Below, one piece after another: positions 63,247-64,000 of a DNA stretch of 64,000 bases. The number at the start of each line of letters is the position of its first letter. The first letter of the stretch is position 1. The notes under the pieces are model-generated. The model did not search any database, had not been told where the DNA came from, and was given only the letters and a program-made list of their open reading frames with translations. The position numbers were made by a program, and so were the translations under genes. The stretch covers positions 1 to 64,000 of the forward strand of contig JABANP010000271.1 in NCBI GenBank assembly GCA_013115135.1, written 5' to 3'. Origin of the DNA: Perkinsus olseni (Eukaryota; Perkinsozoa; Perkinsida; Perkinsidae).

Positions 63247-63285
63247 ATTTCTAGATTCTAGAAATTCAATTTCTAGTAGAAATTG
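63247..63285. repeat. Two adjacent small palindromes with one-base centres
   Basis: ATTTCTAGA-T-TCTAGAAAT (63247-63265) is followed one base later by CAATTTCTA-G-TAGAAATTG (63267-63285). Confidence 0.9.
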
Positions 63286-63677
63286 ATGCTCTCCAGCTTC
63301 CCTTTCTGAGATGCCTCACCCTGCTTAGAAGAGGGTTGCCAACTTCGTGGGCTGGTCAGATTGAAACTGTCCTTAATAATGAACAGTACACGACTTAGTC
63401 TTCCTGCTCCGTCTCATCCTGTCTCCGTGGGAGGTCTGTCGAAATCTTTCGTGCTGTTGTTGGTAGGGGCGGCCGAATGTGTTGCGATTGGTGTGGTCGC
63501 GGGAACGACCACTGGAATTTCGTGGCGCGCGCTTTATTGGGTAGTATTCTTGCGCTCTTGAGATGACTTGCATTTCCTTAACGTTTACCTTCTGCGCGAA
63601 AATTGAACTCTCATGGTGTTGGTGTTGGTATCTTGGGTTGGTGCTGGCAAGATACAAATGAGGTCAACACATTCACC

Positions 63678-63950
63678 ATGACCTTACCCCTGCTTCTCGC
63701 CCTTCTCCTCATCTCTTCGGCCACTCGTCCGAAGCCTCCCGCCGGCCATTACGAAATGACCCTGCCCGCCGTCGATTATGGATTTGAAAAAATTACGAAT
63801 TTCGAAGTGGATATTTCTGATTTTGGAGACAAGCAACTCTCCTGGGGGATGAAAAAAAGCGAGATATTTTCTGGCCGTTCATTAAGCTGCAATTCCGTCG
63901 CTCAGAAGGCCAGGATATTTCCAGCTTCTAAAGTTATATTTATATTATAA
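63678..63950 (+). CDS. Secreted protein, N-terminal part
   Basis: The ATG at 63678 starts a textbook signal peptide (MTLPLLLALLLISSATRPK), followed by a protein-like segment (PPAGHYEMTLPAVDYGFEKI, then EVDISDFGDKQLSWGMK). The frame ends at 63950, but the last 30 codons look less natural, so an intron may begin near 63850 and the gene may run beyond the window. The upstream in-frame ATG at 63603 gives no leader and is rejected. It resembles the lineage-specific secreted proteins elsewhere in the window by layout only. Confidence 0.6.
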   Translation: MTLPLLLALLLISSATRPKPPAGHYEMTLPAVDYGFEKITNFEVDISDFGDKQLSWGMKKSEIFSGRSLSCNSVAQKARIFPASKVIFIL

Positions 63951-64000
63951 CAGATAGAAGAGTATTATATATGGGTTAGATACCCTTAATATCACGAGTT

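Overview
The window is nuclear DNA of a eukaryote with small introns, most likely a Perkinsus-like alveolate. The grounds are: (i) a 20-of-22-base match to the perkinsid/dinoflagellate trans-spliced leader (10385-10404, minus strand); (ii) GT-AG introns of about 44-60 bp; (iii) many divergent, intron-poor genes for signal-peptide-bearing proteins; (iv) a genuine eukaryotic striatin-like gene and tRNA-Arg(CCG) genes. The genus is an inference from the sequence alone.

Layout. 1-1605: a decayed Tc1/mariner element with terminal inverted repeats (TIRs) of about 210 bp. 1.6-5 kb: repeat-rich DNA and one 343-aa secreted protein gene (minus). 5.08-5.99 kb: a four-exon gene for a small single-span, mitochondrion-like protein whose second intron is filled by a minisatellite. 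6-13.4 kb: almost gene-free, with four separate tandem arrays, the leader relic and GATCC-rich tracts. 13.9-19.7 kb: two decayed paralogues of one secreted-protein gene, the first interrupted by a complete hAT-type element (8-bp target duplication, 12-bp TIRs). 20-28 kb: mostly gene-poor, with a degraded non-LTR retrotransposon 3' end. 28-36.9 kb: secreted-protein genes and remnants, including a pepsin-fold protein whose two catalytic aspartates are replaced. 36.9-45.7 kb: a minus-strand zone of spliced coding fragments with charged and repetitive protein segments. 46-64 kb: intron-dense DNA with several spliced genes, a small acidic membrane protein, a striatin-like gene of about 6 kb (56826-62816, minus), two tRNA-Arg genes (one inside a striatin intron) and the start of another secreted protein gene.

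The outstanding feature is in the last 16 kb. Introns of unrelated genes share short dispersed sequences (cores AATTTCGTGGCGCG, AGCGGAGCGAAGC, GTATCTTGAGGTTGA, GAGGAAACGCAAGATTGC). They occur in both orientations and often abut the 5' or 3' splice site. This is the signature expected of introner-like elements, repeats that create introns. Also notable are several perfect palindromes with a one-base centre and unrelated sequences, and about a dozen tRNA-gene relics that keep only the B-box half.

The genes do not form a pathway. The secreted proteins look like members of lineage-specific families, and striatin is a scaffold subunit of the STRIPAK phosphatase-kinase complex.
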